The position numbers and the translations under genes were made by a program. A stretch of DNA of 64,000 nt from positions 186,001-250,000 of the forward strand of contig NZ_LRUF01000019.1 of the NCBI RefSeq assembly GCF_001550155.1. The letters are read 5' to 3'. The first letter of the stretch is position 1, and each line of letters opens with the position of its first letter. The notes below the pieces were generated by a model. That model was not told the origin of the DNA, searched no databases, and was given only the letters and a program-made list of their open reading frames with translations. This DNA comes from Pseudoalteromonas arabiensis (GTDB taxonomy: Bacteria; Pseudomonadota; Gammaproteobacteria; Enterobacterales; Alteromonadaceae). Positions 26,404 through 35,333 of this stretch are shown piece after piece.

Positions 26404-29400
26404 TTAAAAACTATATTGTGCGCCTACATACACATAACGACCTTTACCCCCACCATACTCAGAGTAATAATTACCACGCCCTGAAGGATAAAAATCACCT
26501 TTATTATCAAACACGTTATTTACACCACCGAATACGCGTAGTTGGCTTTGTTTACCAAGTGACAAAGTGTAAGACGCTGAAAGGCTGTGCTTTAAGAACG
26601 AGCCATAATCTTGGTAGGCAAGTTTTTCTGGGTTACTAATACAGGTATCTTCACCAGCCTCACAGCGGGCATCATTTTCGGCTACATACTCATTATAATC
26701 TTCTTCAAGACTCTGGCTTGCTTTAAACGAGCCTAAGAAATTTGTACGCCAGCGAATACGTAGATCATCATTACGCCAAGTAATCGACATTGACGCTTTA
26801 TCTTTAGTGCGACCATAGCCTGCGTAATGACTGGTCACTAAGCTACCATCGAGGCCTTCATAGGTCTGTGAGTTTTCAATCACATGATTATAATCAAGCT
26901 TTAACGAGAGTTGACCATAACTGTCAAAATCAAACTTGTACTGTGCAACCACATCATAGCCTCTAGCTGTGAGCTCATCGAGGTTATATTGACGTTGTAA
27001 AACCTTAATAATATTGCCCTCATTATTACGGGTAATATCATTACAGAAGGTGTTTTCAGCTCCCCACGCAACTTCAGAGTCGTAACATTCACGCATGATG
27101 TTTTCATTACTGATTTGCGAAATTGCATCGACAATTGCAATATCATAGTAGTCAACCGCAAGGTTGAAATTGTCTAAAAACGCAGGTGCCACTGTGATGC
27201 CAAACGTATACGTATCGGCAGTTTCTTCTTTCAAGTTTTCATTACCAGCACCCGGTGAATAACTGTTATTTTCATCGTTAAATTCGAAATCAGGATCGGC
27301 AGCAAGTTGCGCAGCTAAAGTGGGCTCTTTACGACAGTTATCGTGACCAGGTTTGGTCGATGTTGCAGTTAAACCATCACAAATATCATCATAGCTGTCG
27401 TAATCGCCACGCGGTGGTGACATAAGTTCAGTGATGGTTGGCGCGCGTTGCGCACGTGCATAATTCGCTCTAAAAGCATAGCCTTCGATAGGCTCCCAAA
27501 AAATACCGAGTTTGTAGCTGGCAACTGTATTGACGTTTTCCATGCTGTAATTAGCCAACCGAAGTGACGTTTCAGCACTTAAGTTTTTTGCCAGTGGTGC
27601 ATCTTTTAACAGTGGGATTGCAAGTTCTGCAAAGGCCTCATAGACCTCAACTTCACCGTAGAAGTTTGGTACATAGTTAAAGGTGATCCCACCGGATTTC
27701 ATATCATCACTGGTTTTCAGATCTTGGCTATCTTTACGGTATTCACCACCAAATACAGCCGACACTGAGCCTGCTGGTAGTTCAAATAAGTCACCAGCAA
27801 TGTAACCGACTACGCCATATTGTTTTATTTCGGTATCAATAACCGGATTAGTACGTATCCATGCCGCCATGTCATCAGTGATTGACCCTTCGCCAAACAA
27901 GTTGATAGGCACGCAGCCTGCTGCGCGAGCTGCTTCATCAATACATTGGATTGTGCCATCAGCAAGCTCCTCAGCTTGTAAAGCTTGGCTTAGTTTTACT
28001 GTGTTTAACTCATTGCTACGAACTTGATGTTGAGTGAAGCGACCGTAGCTGGCTGATACATCCCAATCCCATTCACCGTTAAAGAGTGTCCCCTGTAAAC
28101 CTGCCCAGCTACGAATCGTTTTACGTGTGTTATCAGTACTGATATTACCCACTTCACTAAAACGACGATCCCAATAAATACGATCTTTATATGGGTTGGC
28201 ATCTAAGATTTCTTGCGGCACATAAGGATTATCAATTGGAATATAACCTGGTGCAACATCCGAAAGTGGATCGCCAGTGACGGGATCATAGCGAGGTACA
28301 AAAGCACCTTCGTACTCATCCTCTGGAGACTTATTGTTAAATGATCCACTGTCACTGTATTGTACCTGTGCGTACAGCATGACATCATCTGTTAAGTCAA
28401 AGTCGACTTTCAGTGCCGTTGAGAAGTTATCACTTGGCACATCCAACATCACGTATTGGTTAGAGTTGATGCCGTAAATTTCTTCGTTGCCTTTCCAGTC
28501 ATCACGAAGAGTTTGACCATCGTACCAAAACTGGGTGTCGTTATTACCGTTTTCTAAGAACACACCGCCAGGAATACCGTCGCTCTTACTTACCCAGTCA
28601 GCTTGAGTGATGTCACGCATACATTGGTCGCCATTGGCTGTTTGCATCACATTACACATGCGATCAGGGTCATAATCGTAGCTATCTTCAATCTGGGCAC
28701 GTTTACGGTCGTAAAACGTCATGCCAAAATCACGGTCCCAGTTAGCGCTGAAATATGCATAGCCGCGATCATCGGCAAATGAGGTGCCATAATTTAAATC
28801 AAGGGTAAACTCTTTGCCGCCACCATCAGTGGTTTCACCTGTATTGGCTTTAAAGTCGAAGCCTTCTTTTTTCGATTGAGTAATTATATTTACAACACCT
28901 GCGACCGCATCTGCCCCATAGGTTGCTGATGCACCGCCACTAATTATTTCAACGCGTTCAACCATGCCGCTAGGAATGGTATTTAAACTAACGTAATTAC
29001 CACTGTAGCTGTTTGAAACAACGCGACGACCATCAATCAGTGTCAGTGTACGGTTAGCACCTAAGTCACGTAATTGAACAGTGGATAAACCAGTTGCAGA
29101 AACACTTGATTGGCTGGTGGTATTACCAATGCTTTCACTAAGCGCAGGCATGTTATCGACTAAAATATCAGATAAATTCGTTAACCCAGTATCCAAGATA
29201 GCGTCACGATCCATAGTAACCAGTGGCGTGGGTATCGAAAAGCTGTCTCGTTTTATACGTGAGCCCGTAACGATAATTTTTTCGGGTGTTTCGTTTTGTT
29301 CTTTGATTGCAGGGCTGGTATTAGCTGTGCGTGCAATGTCTGCTTCATTAGCAAGTGCATGTTGGCTAAAACCACTGGCAACAGCAAGCGCTATTGCACA

Positions 29401-29424
29401 TGGCTTAGTTAGTAGATTTCTCAC
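26404..29424 (-). CDS. Large TonB-dependent receptor
   Basis: A 1006-residue outer-membrane receptor. Signal peptide about 1-25 (ALA-NE), TonB-box-like EKIIVTGSRIKR (about 48-59), plug domain (about 60-185 with LRDLGANRTLTLIDGRRVV and SGGASATYGADAVAGVVNIIT), then a barrel ending in VGAQYSF with terminal Phe. This long plug type is common in marine gammaproteobacteria for peptides, glycans or other large substrates. It is divergent from the ToxR/CadC-type regulator at 29761, which probably controls it. Confidence 0.93.
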   Translation of the reverse strand: MRNLLTKPCAIALAVASGFSQHALANEADIARTANTSPAIKEQNETPEKIIVTGSRIKRDSFSIPTPLVTMDRDAILDTGLTNLSDILVDNMPALSESIGNTTSQSSVSATGLSTVQLRDLGANRTLTLIDGRRVVSNSYSGNYVSLNTIPSGMVERVEIISGGASATYGADAVAGVVNIITQSKKEGFDFKANTGETTDGGGKEFTLDLNYGTSFADDRGYAYFSANWDRDFGMTFYDRKRAQIEDSYDYDPDRMCNVMQTANGDQCMRDITQADWVSKSDGIPGGVFLENGNNDTQFWYDGQTLRDDWKGNEEIYGINSNQYVMLDVPSDNFSTALKVDFDLTDDVMLYAQVQYSDSGSFNNKSPEDEYEGAFVPRYDPVTGDPLSDVAPGYIPIDNPYVPQEILDANPYKDRIYWDRRFSEVGNISTDNTRKTIRSWAGLQGTLFNGEWDWDVSASYGRFTQHQVRSNELNTVKLSQALQAEELADGTIQCIDEAARAAGCVPINLFGEGSITDDMAAWIRTNPVIDTEIKQYGVVGYIAGDLFELPAGSVSAVFGGEYRKDSQDLKTSDDMKSGGITFNYVPNFYGEVEVYEAFAELAIPLLKDAPLAKNLSAETSLRLANYSMENVNTVASYKLGIFWEPIEGYAFRANYARAQRAPTITELMSPPRGDYDSYDDICDGLTATSTKPGHDNCRKEPTLAAQLAADPDFEFNDENNSYSPGAGNENLKEETADTYTFGITVAPAFLDNFNLAVDYYDIAIVDAISQISNENIMRECYDSEVAWGAENTFCNDITRNNEGNIIKVLQRQYNLDELTARGYDVVAQYKFDFDSYGQLSLKLDYNHVIENSQTYEGLDGSLVTSHYAGYGRTKDKASMSITWRNDDLRIRWRTNFLGSFKASQSLEEDYNEYVAENDARCEAGEDTCISNPEKLAYQDYGSFLKHSLSASYTLSLGKQSQLRVFGGVNNVFDNKGDFYPSGRGNYYSEYGGGKGRYVYVGAQYSF

Positions 29425-29760
29425 AGGCGTTCCTAGTTGTACTTATTTTATTTTTAGTTGTGTGAAACCAGAGCGCTGCTCTTTTAAGGGCAGTTAAAAT
29501 TTACAGTGAACAACACCCTGGTTTGTCGGTATTGACGTAAAATTTTTTATAAAAATGTGAATACAACTGCAATCTTTAGTGACTCGTTTATCTCTCTATT
29601 TTATATCTATTTAATATCTATTCTTTTAAAATCAATGTGTTGTTATTTTTGCGCTGTCAACTTATTGACAATTATAATACTGGTTAATCATTGTTATTTG
29701 AGATAAATTGATAGCTAAATACACGTCTAGAAATCTAAAAAGAGGTTAAGTTTAGACTTA
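29425..29760. promoter_or_regulatory. Divergent control region with an operator-like inverted repeat
   Basis: 336 bp between the divergent TonB receptor and regulator genes. On the plus strand TGTCAA (29655-29660) and TTGACA (29665-29670) form a perfect inverted repeat with a 4-base spacer, directly before a TATAAT (29673-29678) about 83 nt upstream of the regulator start. It looks like an operator overlapping the regulator promoter. Nothing else structured was seen in this AT-rich stretch. Confidence 0.5.
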
Positions 29761-31890
29761 ATGGAAACCACTCATCACGCCTACCGTTTGGGTCGGTGTA
29801 CAATTAATCCCCTTGAAAATAAACTAGTTTGTGATGATAGTGAGCACGTTTTACAGCCTAAATTCATCGAGTTATTAGGTTGTTTAGTTGCCCGTTATCC
29901 TGAGCCAATTACTCGCGAAGAGTTAATTAATCTTGTTTGGGATGGTAACCATTTTGTAGGAGAGAAGGCGTTAACAAATGCTATTTGGCATTTACGTAAG
30001 GCGTTTAAAGAATTAGACCCAAACTCAAGTTACATTGAAACCTTGCGTAAAACAGGGTATCGATTGGTTCAATCACCTGAAAAAATTGAACAGCAACCTA
30101 AAAAAAATATACCCAGTTTCAAACGTGCTCAAGTTTATGGTGTTGCTGCTGTATTTATGCTTTGCGTATTTGCTGCGTGTGTATTCTGGTATGTTTCTAG
30201 TTATCAAACAAAGCAGCACACGGCCTTTGTGATGCCGATAAACAGTATAGAAAGTGTAACAGCAAGCCCTGGGCGTGAAATTTATCCTGCCGTATCAAAT
30301 GATCAACATTACTTGGTTTATTCATGGCGCCGTTTAGATAAATCTGCGGATTTATATTTACGTGACCTCCATTTTCCTGAGCATCCAGCAAAACAGCTAA
30401 CCGACAGTGTAGAGACTGAAGGGCGCTCCGTGTTTAGTCCTGACTCAAGCACCTTATATTACTATCGTTATACGCAAAACAGTGCGTGCGAAATAGTGAA
30501 ACTATCACTTGTAAATGCGACGAGCGTTGTCCTGAGTGAATGTCGCCGCGAAGGTGGAACTGATCTTGATGTCAGTGCCGATGGTAAAACACTCGCTTAT
30601 ATCGGTGAGTATGTAACCGAAGCCGGCGAAACGGTAAGCCGCATTAAGTTACTGAGCCTTGCATCAGATAACCTACATGAAACATCTATTCCTTGTGTTG
30701 ATTATTGCCATATTAACGATGAGTCCGTGTCGTTTTCACCTGATGCAAAACATGTCGTGGTTACTCGTAATGTTGAAAACGACCAGCAAGCACTTTTTAT
30801 GATTGATGTACAAACAGGGCAAGCTAAACGACTTACTCCAAACTTTGCCTTTATTCATGGTGTTGATTGGCATCCGAGTAAGAACTTACTGGTTTTTTCG
30901 GCAACTAAAGGTGGGAAGCGTTATGGTTTTTTCTACGATATTGAACAGCAAAAGCTGATTAACACTCAAGTGGCAGGGATGAGTTCGCCAAGGTATAGCG
31001 CTGATGGCAGTGTCTATTTTCATCAATGGGATATAGACAAGGTGATTACACGGCTAAAAATTGATGAGCAAGTTGCCAGTTCACCTTTTTCTATGCTTTC
31101 CACTAATTTTAGTTCGCTTTTTCCAGAATATAATTCGGCGCAGAAAAAGCTATTATATGTATCAAATGAGTCTGGCAGCTCTCAATTATGGATAGTTAAC
31201 CCAGATGCAAGCTCGCGTAAACAGTTGACGAGCTTTCCACATGTTATTGGGCAAATACTTGACCCAACGTGGTCAAAGGATGGGCGCTACATTTTGTTTT
31301 CAGTGCTGGATAAAGGGCTGAGTACACTTTATCTATATGACTTTAAGCTCGATAAGAGGCAAGCGTTAAATATTCCATTTGCCTATGCACGCAAACCAAC
31401 GTGGTCTAGTGATAACCAATCTATTCTTGTGTCTGACAACGATTATGTTTATCGATTTGATTTAAAAGGTAATAACCTTGGTAAAGTGATAAGTTCTCCT
31501 GCTAAATATGCTGTTGAGTTATCATCGGGTGATATTCTTTTTACTGATAACAATAAGGCTATATGGATAAAACACCATGGAACGGGGCAAGAACAGGTAC
31601 TTGTTGACGATATCCATTTAGCGAGGCATTTTTCGTGGTTATTTGTCGAGAAGAATGAATACAATGATGCGCGTATTTATTACTTTAAAGTACGCGTTGG
31701 TGATTATCGTATTAGTTATTATGATTTGGCGAAAAAACAGCATTTTGATGTGATGGCATTACCCGAGCGTGCTTATAGTCGTTCATCAGGGCTGACCTAT
31801 GTGGATGATGAACGCTGGCTTGTATACACGGGATACCTGTCACCTGAGATTGAAATTAAGCGTCTTCCTGCGGCATTTCTGCCGCAGTAA
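29761..31890 (+). CDS. Membrane-bound winged-helix regulator with PD40/TolB-like sensor (CadC/ToxR type)
   Basis: A 709-residue regulator. Residues 1-100 are an OmpR/PhoB-type winged helix (EPITREELINLVWDG, KALTNAIWHLRKAF, YIETLRKTGYRLV). A single membrane helix lies at about 123-145 (YGVAAVFMLCVFAACVFWYV). The periplasmic part (about 160-705) is a set of WD40-like/TolB repeats (SPDSSTLYYYRY, SFSPDAKHVVVTRN, PTWSKDGRYILFSV, KPTWSSDNQSILVSD). Such one-component regulators read periplasmic signals and bind DNA directly. Its divergent partner is the 1006-residue TonB receptor, the most likely target. Confidence 0.9.
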   Translation: METTHHAYRLGRCTINPLENKLVCDDSEHVLQPKFIELLGCLVARYPEPITREELINLVWDGNHFVGEKALTNAIWHLRKAFKELDPNSSYIETLRKTGYRLVQSPEKIEQQPKKNIPSFKRAQVYGVAAVFMLCVFAACVFWYVSSYQTKQHTAFVMPINSIESVTASPGREIYPAVSNDQHYLVYSWRRLDKSADLYLRDLHFPEHPAKQLTDSVETEGRSVFSPDSSTLYYYRYTQNSACEIVKLSLVNATSVVLSECRREGGTDLDVSADGKTLAYIGEYVTEAGETVSRIKLLSLASDNLHETSIPCVDYCHINDESVSFSPDAKHVVVTRNVENDQQALFMIDVQTGQAKRLTPNFAFIHGVDWHPSKNLLVFSATKGGKRYGFFYDIEQQKLINTQVAGMSSPRYSADGSVYFHQWDIDKVITRLKIDEQVASSPFSMLSTNFSSLFPEYNSAQKKLLYVSNESGSSQLWIVNPDASSRKQLTSFPHVIGQILDPTWSKDGRYILFSVLDKGLSTLYLYDFKLDKRQALNIPFAYARKPTWSSDNQSILVSDNDYVYRFDLKGNNLGKVISSPAKYAVELSSGDILFTDNNKAIWIKHHGTGQEQVLVDDIHLARHFSWLFVEKNEYNDARIYYFKVRVGDYRISYYDLAKKQHFDVMALPERAYSRSSGLTYVDDERWLVYTGYLSPEIEIKRLPAAFLPQ

Positions 31891-31892
31891 AA

Positions 31893-32222
31893 TTAGCACT
31901 TACGATAAATATCAGGGCTCATATCATAAATGTTTACGCTTAAACTATAAGAACGGCGACAGTACTTTCTTAAGCAATTGAGTAGTTGTTCGCTTAGTTG
32001 CTGCTTTTGTTCAACGGTTCTACCTTCCATGATAGATGCAGCAATATGGATGAAGCCATCTTTCCCTTCACCTAGCTCATAGTGTTGGTAGGCAATAGCA
32101 CGTGTTTTAATGGTCGATAATTCGAATAAACCAGAATCGAATACCGCTTGGTGAACTTTTTCAACCAGCACTTGAGGAAGAATAGGGAGATCTTCTGAAT
32201 GTTCAATAACAATATGCGGCAT
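31893..32222 (-). CDS. 5-carboxymethyl-2-hydroxymuconate isomerase family protein
   Basis: A 109-residue member of the CHMI family of the tautomerase superfamily: MPHIVIEHSEDLPI with Pro2 available as catalytic base, and IHIAASIMEGRTVEQKQQLSEQLL. In homoprotocatechuate catabolism the enzyme isomerises CHM, but no pathway genes surround it, so the real substrate is uncertain. It ends 2 nt from the convergent regulator and precedes no operon partner other than possibly the barrel gene upstream (32234-32821, 11 nt away). Confidence 0.8.
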   Translation of the reverse strand: MPHIVIEHSEDLPILPQVLVEKVHQAVFDSGLFELSTIKTRAIAYQHYELGEGKDGFIHIAASIMEGRTVEQKQQLSEQLLNCLRKYCRRSYSLSVNIYDMSPDIYRKC

Positions 32223-32233
32223 GAGGCTCTTCC

Positions 32234-32821
32234 TTAAAAGCGGTAACTAAAACCGATGTTTGTTTGAAATTGGTTTAATACATCACCATCGAAGTGCCAA
32301 AGGCATTGTTCGTTTTCGGATGCAGACAAAGTACATGAGATGTTACTTGCATTATTTACAATAGTCGCCAACCAGCGAGTTTCAACATAAATTCGCGCTT
32401 GGTCTGTAAATAGGTACTCAGCGCCACCGTATAAGCCTGAAGTAAAAAAAGTGTCGGAATCAGCAAAATCAGTACTGACGTGATTTGCGCCAATTTGGGC
32501 ACCAACAAAACCAACTATATGGTCAGCTAATGGCACCTCTATGGCACTTTGAAATAGCAGGTATTGCATCTCGATTTGCTTATTGGCTTGGTCTTTCATA
32601 TCAAGTTCGGTTGCTGAATAAAAGAATCCATAACGAGCATTATCAATGGTTCTGTCTAGGCTAACCGTAAAGTGACTATCATTTTCTAACTCGATTTTAA
32701 GGTTTTCTTCGGTCTGTACTGAGTTAGTAAAGTTTTTGCCGAAACCAGCGCTAATAGAGTAGCCAGCGTGAGCGGTACTACTTAAGAACATTAAACACAG
32801 TAAACTGAGCGGTTTTTTCAT
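32234..32821 (-). CDS. Small outer-membrane beta-barrel protein, hypothetical
   Basis: A 195-residue exported protein with a signal peptide (MKKPLSLLCLMFLSSTAHA-GY). The mature part alternates hydrophobic and polar residues, contains GLYGGAEYLFTDQARIYVETRW, and ends NIGFSYRF with a terminal Phe, as in OmpW/OmpX-sized barrels. No function is assigned. Same strand as the isomerase gene, 11 nt upstream of it, so probably co-transcribed. Confidence 0.7.
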   Translation of the reverse strand: MKKPLSLLCLMFLSSTAHAGYSISAGFGKNFTNSVQTEENLKIELENDSHFTVSLDRTIDNARYGFFYSATELDMKDQANKQIEMQYLLFQSAIEVPLADHIVGFVGAQIGANHVSTDFADSDTFFTSGLYGGAEYLFTDQARIYVETRWLATIVNNASNISCTLSASENEQCLWHFDGDVLNQFQTNIGFSYRF

Positions 32822-32924
32822 GGTTTAGGTGCTCGTTGTTGAAGATATTTTGAGATAGTATTGAAACATAGCAAGCAAATAGTTGTAAATGGACAACTAT
32901 CGCTTTTTAATAAGGATAACGAAG

Positions 32925-33395
32925 ATGAAGACACTAAAACTTGCTGCACTGACAGCCTCAATCATCTTGTTGAATGGTTGTTCGGATGACGCGGCTTCTG
33001 TAAGTTTAGGATTGTTTACGACTAAAGATATTAAAGTGGTGTCGCAACAAGACCCAATCATTAGTGGTGTTACCTGTCATATCAGCCATATTGAAGCAAA
33101 TCTTGATTTTGCAGATCCTTCAGATATGTCAATTGCCTGTCGTCAAACTGGTCCCATTACTGCTGAACAGTTACAAAAAATAGACCGCAGTAAATCCGGT
33201 GATGTGGTATTTAAATCATCAAAGAGTATTTTATTTAAATCATTGAAGGTGCGTCGTATTTACGATGCACCAACCCGTACTCTTTTGTATTTATCATACT
33301 CGACAAAAGAATCATCAGGCAGTCATCACCATGCTTTATCAACCGTTCCGCTTTATAACACAGATGCATGGCAGTGGGCGCAAGGACAAGAGTAA
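32925..33395 (+). CDS. creA: CreA family lipoprotein
   Basis: A 156-residue protein with a lipobox (LLNGC, Cys about residue 19). The mature part fits CreA: SLGLFTTKDIKVVSQQDPIISGVTCHISHIE (about 30-60), DPSDMSIACRQTGPI and LKVRRIYDAPTRTLLYLSYS. Function unknown even in E. coli. I use the ATG at 32925 (AAGGA upstream); a longer frame starts at 32889. It leads a five-gene plus-strand operon with gaps of 3, 7 and 8 nt and one overlap. Confidence 0.87.
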   Translation: MKTLKLAALTASIILLNGCSDDAASVSLGLFTTKDIKVVSQQDPIISGVTCHISHIEANLDFADPSDMSIACRQTGPITAEQLQKIDRSKSGDVVFKSSKSILFKSLKVRRIYDAPTRTLLYLSYSTKESSGSHHHALSTVPLYNTDAWQWAQGQE

Positions 33396-33398
33396 AAT

Positions 33399-34181
33399 AT
33401 GTTAACCCTATTTAAATCTGCTCCCTTACTTGACGAGCAGGAGCAACAGTGGCTAATAGACACATTTATATGGGCTGTTGAGCATTTTGATAGCGATTAC
33501 TTTTTACAGAAGACGCAGATTGTATTACCCAATAGCCAGTTTTTCCCAGACAGTGTCACGAGCGTTGAAGATATGGCTAAAACAGTATTTTCTCGCGTTG
33601 TTGGCTATGCGGGGATGAAGGCGTGGCCTGTAAGTTTAGTATCACCCTCACAGCTTGTTCCACAGGTATTTCCGCATTTTGAGTTTCAGGCTTCTCTAAG
33701 AGGAGAACACGCTCAGTTAATCGTGCCTGCGAATCACTTAATTAATGTGTCTTTTAACCCAAACCAAATAAATCAGCCACAAGACTTAGTTGCAAGCTTC
33801 GCTGGAACACTTGCGACAATACTTATTCATCACGTTGGTGTTTTACCACCTGGAGGTAAAGAGTTTTTACCACAGGCCAGCGACGCACTTGCTTGTTTTT
33901 TAGGATTTGGTGTGATGATGAGCAATACTGTGTATCAATTTAAAGGGGGCTGTGGATGTGGTTATAACCCCTATGCCAATCGCCAAGCCGCGTTAACGGA
34001 GCCGCAAACCTTATTTATGCATGCTTTGGTATCGCATTTTAAAGGCGATAATCAGTCTAAAAAATACCTAAAGCCTCATTTACGAGGTCAGTATAAGAAA
34101 GCGCAAAAGCAAATAAAGTTATTAGTTAATAGTAGTGCTAACCCGCTATTACTTGCGTTGGATGAACAAAAAGTAGGGTAA
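33399..34181 (+). CDS. Conserved hypothetical protein with a GCGCG motif
   Basis: A 260-residue protein of unknown function, no signal peptide. A likely compact domain (about 10-180) ends in LATILIHHVGVLPPGG, then a FKGGCGCGYNPYANRQAALTE segment (about 186-206) with two close cysteines, and a basic C-terminal region (LKPHLRGQYKKAQKQIKLL). The HH pair and the CGCG motif could bind a metal, but no family is recognised. Starts 3 nt after creA. Confidence 0.7.
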   Translation: MLTLFKSAPLLDEQEQQWLIDTFIWAVEHFDSDYFLQKTQIVLPNSQFFPDSVTSVEDMAKTVFSRVVGYAGMKAWPVSLVSPSQLVPQVFPHFEFQASLRGEHAQLIVPANHLINVSFNPNQINQPQDLVASFAGTLATILIHHVGVLPPGGKEFLPQASDALACFLGFGVMMSNTVYQFKGGCGCGYNPYANRQAALTEPQTLFMHALVSHFKGDNQSKKYLKPHLRGQYKKAQKQIKLLVNSSANPLLLALDEQKVG

Positions 34182-34188
34182 ATAATCC

Positions 34189-34809
34189 GTGCCGTATTTA
34201 GATGAGTTTTTATTAATTGCTGTCGCGCATTTTTTTGCTGTTGCAAGTCCTGGCCCTGACTTTGCTGTTGTGCTTAAACAAAGTATTCAGCATGGCCGTC
34301 AAAATGCACTATGGACAAGTGCGGGGGTGGGGGCAGCCATTTTACTTCATGTTGCTTATTGTGTATTGGGTGTTGCCCTTATCCTATCGCAATCGCCGAG
34401 CTTATTTATGGCATTAAAATATCTGGCGGGTGCTTATTTAGCGTATTTAGGCGTACACGCTTTACGTAGTGCAAAACCGGCTGATAACACACAGCCAACG
34501 CTTGCTCAGGCTGAGCCTGAGTCGGTGTATAAAGCTTTTAGGCGTGGCTTTTTTACCAATGCACTGAACCCAAAAGCAACGCTGTTTTTTATGTCGCTTT
34601 TTACGTTAGTTATCAGCCCTGAGACCCCAGTATTAGTGCAAGCAAGCTATGGGGTGTATATGGCTTTGGCAACTTGGGTGTGGTTTTCATGTTTATCACT
34701 GGTGTTAACAAAAGCCGCTGTGCGAGAATTTTTCTTAAAAAGTGGTTTTTGGTTTGATAGAGGTATCGGCGTGATCTTAATTGCGTTGGCTATTCGTGTT
34801 GTTGTGTAA
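34189..34809 (+). CDS. LysE/RhtB family amino-acid exporter
   Basis: A 206-residue inner-membrane protein with about six hydrophobic helices. The N-terminal signature AVASPGPDFAVVLKQSIQHGRQNALWTSAGVGAA (about 16-49) and FFTNALNPKATLFFMSLF (about 121-138) define the family. It probably exports an amino acid or analogue. It starts with GTG at 34189, 7 nt after the preceding gene. Confidence 0.9.
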   Translation: MPYLDEFLLIAVAHFFAVASPGPDFAVVLKQSIQHGRQNALWTSAGVGAAILLHVAYCVLGVALILSQSPSLFMALKYLAGAYLAYLGVHALRSAKPADNTQPTLAQAEPESVYKAFRRGFFTNALNPKATLFFMSLFTLVISPETPVLVQASYGVYMALATWVWFSCLSLVLTKAAVREFFLKSGFWFDRGIGVILIALAIRVVV

Positions 34810-34817
34810 GGTGAATT

Positions 34818-35333
34818 ATGACTATTTATAATTTTTCGTTTGGTTCAAACATGTCATCAAATCGGTTGTTGGCACGATTACCTCAAGCAAAACGTATCGG
34901 TACGGCCATACTCAGAGGCTATGAGCTGACATTTGATATGGTCAGTACCGATGGCTCAGCGAAATGCAGTGTTCGCCAAACTTCTCAGCCAGACGCACTG
35001 GTTTATGGGGTCGTCTATGAGCTTAATGAAGATGAAAAAGCGATTCTAGATACGATTGAAGGCCCTCGCTATGACTGCGTTGATGTGTCTGTTGAATTGT
35101 TAGATGGAGAGCAATTAACAGCACATTGTTATATCGCCAATACAGTAGACGCTGCACTTTTGCCATTCGACTGGTATCTACAGCATGTTCATCGCGGTGC
35201 GCTTGAAGCTGGCGTGCCAAATGATTACAGTGATTCAATACTCGCGCGCGAAAGTTGCGATGATCCAGATAAAACCCGAGCAGCGAGAGAGTTCGCTATT
35301 CACAACAATAAAAATGATCAAGGGACATTATGA
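34818..35333 (+). CDS. Gamma-glutamylcyclotransferase family protein
   Basis: A 171-residue protein with the family's substrate loop YNFSFGSNMSSNRLLARLP (about 3-21) and the region VYGVVYELNEDEKAILDTIEG (about 66-86) containing the conserved catalytic Glu. These enzymes release 5-oxoproline from gamma-glutamyl compounds. Its last bases overlap the serine hydrolase start as ATGA, giving translational coupling. Confidence 0.85.
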   Translation: MTIYNFSFGSNMSSNRLLARLPQAKRIGTAILRGYELTFDMVSTDGSAKCSVRQTSQPDALVYGVVYELNEDEKAILDTIEGPRYDCVDVSVELLDGEQLTAHCYIANTVDAALLPFDWYLQHVHRGALEAGVPNDYSDSILARESCDDPDKTRAAREFAIHNNKNDQGTL

